A stretch of DNA of 60,000 nt from Takakia lepidozioides. Taxonomy: Eukaryota; Streptophyta; Takakiopsida; Takakiales; Takakiaceae. Shown piece by piece: positions 58,685-60,000 of this stretch. The notes below the pieces were generated by a model. It saw only the letters and a list, made by a program, of their open reading frames with translations, was not told the origin of the DNA and made no database searches. The position numbers and the translations under genes are program-made. The stretch spans positions 29,514,001-29,574,000 of the forward strand of contig CM060731.1 in the NCBI GenBank assembly GCA_030704615.1, written 5' to 3'. The first letter of the stretch is position 1, and each line of letters opens with the position of its first letter.

Positions 58685-59443
58685 GTGTCAGACCAGTTTA
58701 GAATTCAGTCAAGGAGAGGTAAGATGACCAGTCCAACTAGCATAGACGTACCTTATCATGGTAGGAATAGCGAAGATGTAAATGACTGGTTGGAGAGAAT
58801 ACAAATGGGGGCAGATGTCATGGATTTGAATGAAGACAAAACCTTCAAGGTGGCAAGGCTTAATCTGTGAGCCAAGGCTGATGAATGGTACCGTAAACAA
58901 AACCCTAGACCAAGCAACTAGGAGGATTTCAGGGTAGCCATAGCTGCAAAATTTGTGGTCATTGATATGGCAGAAATCAGATTAAGGATGGATGTCATCA
59001 AACAGGAAAATAGACAGAGGGTTCAGACCTATTTTGATAGGTTAAACCGCCTGTTTATGAGAAGTGAGGCGTCTGATTTGGAGCAGAGACGTAGATTCAT
59101 AGGGGGTCTGAGACCAGAGATAGCAAGAGTAATGTTGGGCAGGCACTTTTCTGATGTAGAGGAAGCGCTTGAGACAGCCATTGAGATTGAGAGGGGTTTG
59201 GGAAAGCTAGGGGAGATACCTCTAGAACCCTTGGATGGAGAAGACACAGATGAGTCAATTGTGTTTGTCAGCCCTATGGATCGAAGACTTGATCAGCTAA
59301 ACACCACCCTGCAAAAAGTATTTCGAAAGAGGACCGGTCATAGGAGAGAGCTCGGGATCTAGAACACCACCTCGCATTCGCCTCTGTAATACCTGTCATG
59401 AAGAGGGTCACATAGCTGCATATTGTCCCAAGGGAAGAACCCA
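58685..59443 (+). pseudogene. Gag of the second split Ty3/gypsy element (two stops, one frameshift)
   Basis: The frame encodes a retrotransposon gag domain: DVNDWLERIQMGADVM, AKADEWYRKQNPRP, EDFRVAIAAKF, QRVQTYFDRLNRLF, EQRRRFIGGLRPEIA. In-frame stops occur at 58868-58870 (TGA) and 58919-58921 (TAG, where Trp is expected). A later frameshift near 59360 leads into the zinc knuckle CNTCHEEGHIAAYC and KGRTQ. The second knuckle of the same protein is in the other half. First ATG candidates are at 58723 and 58802; the upstream frame opens at 58685. Confidence 0.78.
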
Positions 59444-59621
59444 GAGAGAGAGAGAAGACTCCAGCCAAGGCCGGCGTAACTAAGAGCCACTTCGCCTTGC
59501 GGCTACTGCCCCCTTTCGGGGGTGGGCCCTATAAAAAAAAGTGTCCACGGGGACACCAGGTGACCGCTAAGAATAGAGGGGGCGAGGGTACCCCTGGGTA
59601 CCCAGGGGTATCTTGGGGGGC
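59444..59621 (-). repeat. Hairpin-rich probable LINE 3' untranslated end
   Basis: On the minus strand, after the LINE stop codon, there is a perfect 22-bp palindrome (59589-59610, arms TACCCCTGGGT), a GTGTCC/GGACAC hairpin (near 59540) and a CCCCC/GGGGG hairpin (near 59510). A (TC)n tail then meets the gag sequence at 59443. Structured 3' ends and short simple tails are usual for LINEs, where they guide reverse transcription. Confidence 0.5.
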
Positions 59622-60000
59622 CTAAGGTGCGTTTGAAGTGCCGGATTCCAGTTGGCGTTTGTTGGTGATAATAGCTGTGAGTGAACGGAGTGTCGTGAGA
59701 TGGATTTCTTTGAAACATTGGTGGATGGGAAGAATGGGAATTTGGAAGTTATCGTGTATGTCCGTGATACTAGCGTTATGAATGCCACCTCGAGTGCCGG
59801 CTGTGATGACAGTTAACGGGCCGGTTTTCCAGCCACGCCTTCGGAGTGCAAGGATAAGCGGGGCATATTTTTGACGTTTTTCTAAGATTGAATCGTTTGG
59901 ATAAGGATCATGGCAAAATGTGAATTCAATGAAATGGATGGTGAGTGGTGGGGATGGTGAGGTGGGGGGTAAAGTGTTGATAGGTAGACCTTGGACGAGG
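59622..60000 (-). CDS. C-terminal part of a probable LINE-encoded protein (runs off the window)
   Basis: The minus strand is open from the window edge to a TAG at 59622-59624, 125 codons with no Met needed because the start lies outside. The sequence is clearly protein-like: FIEFTFCHDPYPND, KYAPLILALRRRGWKTGPLTVITAGTRGGIH, then a helical end with ITNKRQLES. I recall similar C-termini (IEFTYC, a GW pair, ITAG-RG) after the reverse transcriptase of some non-LTR elements. The identification is from memory of the pattern and is moderate at best. Orientation and the (TC)n tail next to gag fit a LINE inserted into the Ty3 element. Confidence 0.45.
   Translation of the reverse strand, partial: LVQGLPINTLPPTSPSPPLTIHFIEFTFCHDPYPNDSILEKRQKYAPLILALRRRGWKTGPLTVITAGTRGGIHNASITDIHDNFQIPILPIHQCFKEIHLTTLRSLTAIITNKRQLESGTSNAP

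Larger units (their letters stand above)
57407..59443 (+). mobile_element. Ty3/gypsy element, 5' half (LTR, primer-binding site, gag)
   Basis: Plus-strand order is LTR, primer-binding site, leader and gag up to the first zinc knuckle, ending at GGGAAGAACCCA (59432-59443). The continuation of gag, with the same 12 bases, is in the minus-strand half at 46784-52985. The 3' tail of a probable LINE begins directly after. Confidence 0.85.

Noticed and set aside
3102-59443. Considering the retroelements as infectious viruses
   Set aside because: No envelope gene is visible, and all copies are frameshifted or stop-interrupted plant Ty3/gypsy retrotransposons.

Overview
The window is nuclear DNA of a green land plant. 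A compact island of intron-bearing genes (about 21.3-42.0 kb) lies between blocks of broken transposable elements and satellite DNA. A plastid-type ABC1 kinase, a tandem PPR reading frame, REM-like B3 domains and a Met-tRNA primer-binding site all point to plants. An intact ARL3 GTPase, a family tied to cilia, suggests a seed-free plant with swimming sperm, most likely a fern and less likely a moss, lycophyte or charophyte. The species is not determined.

Layout. 1-1.9 kb: 3' end and LTR of a Ty3/gypsy chromovirus. 1.9-3.1 kb: palindromic repeats and a lysine/glutamate-rich exon. 3.1-9.0 kb: a second chromovirus, split into two halves in opposite orientation. 9.06-9.83 kb: a complete non-autonomous CACTA-type element with a TTG target duplication. 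9.8-12.2 kb: G-rich repeats and unassigned DNA. 12.2-16.9 kb (minus strand): exons of a broken glutathione reductase gene with a broken proline iminopeptidase gene nested in one intron. 17.7-20.0 kb: a satellite of about 116 bp per unit, each with a small hairpin.

Gene island. Exon models were rebuilt from conserved protein sequence, GT/GC-AG splice sites and matching phases. They are: ABC1K1-like kinase (14 exons, 700 aa, +), soluble epoxide hydrolase (5 exons, 321 aa, -), double-B3 transcription factor (3 exons, 559 aa, +), F-box gene with one in-frame stop (+), ARL3 (8 exons, 179 aa, +) and ERG28 (3 exons, 142 aa, -). All but the F-box gene look intact. They do not form one pathway; they are ordinary dispersed plant genes.

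42-60 kb: short repeats, a SINE with a perfect 12-bp target duplication, a minisatellite, and a second Ty3/gypsy element also split into two oppositely oriented halves (46.8-53.0 kb minus, 57.4-59.4 kb plus). Between the halves is an 838-codon frame containing four tandem PPR-like units. The right edge holds the 3' end of a probable LINE.

The observations most worth following are the two retroelements broken in the same way, the gene-in-intron pseudogene pair, and the hairpin satellite. I did not find a convincing new enzymatic or defence system.
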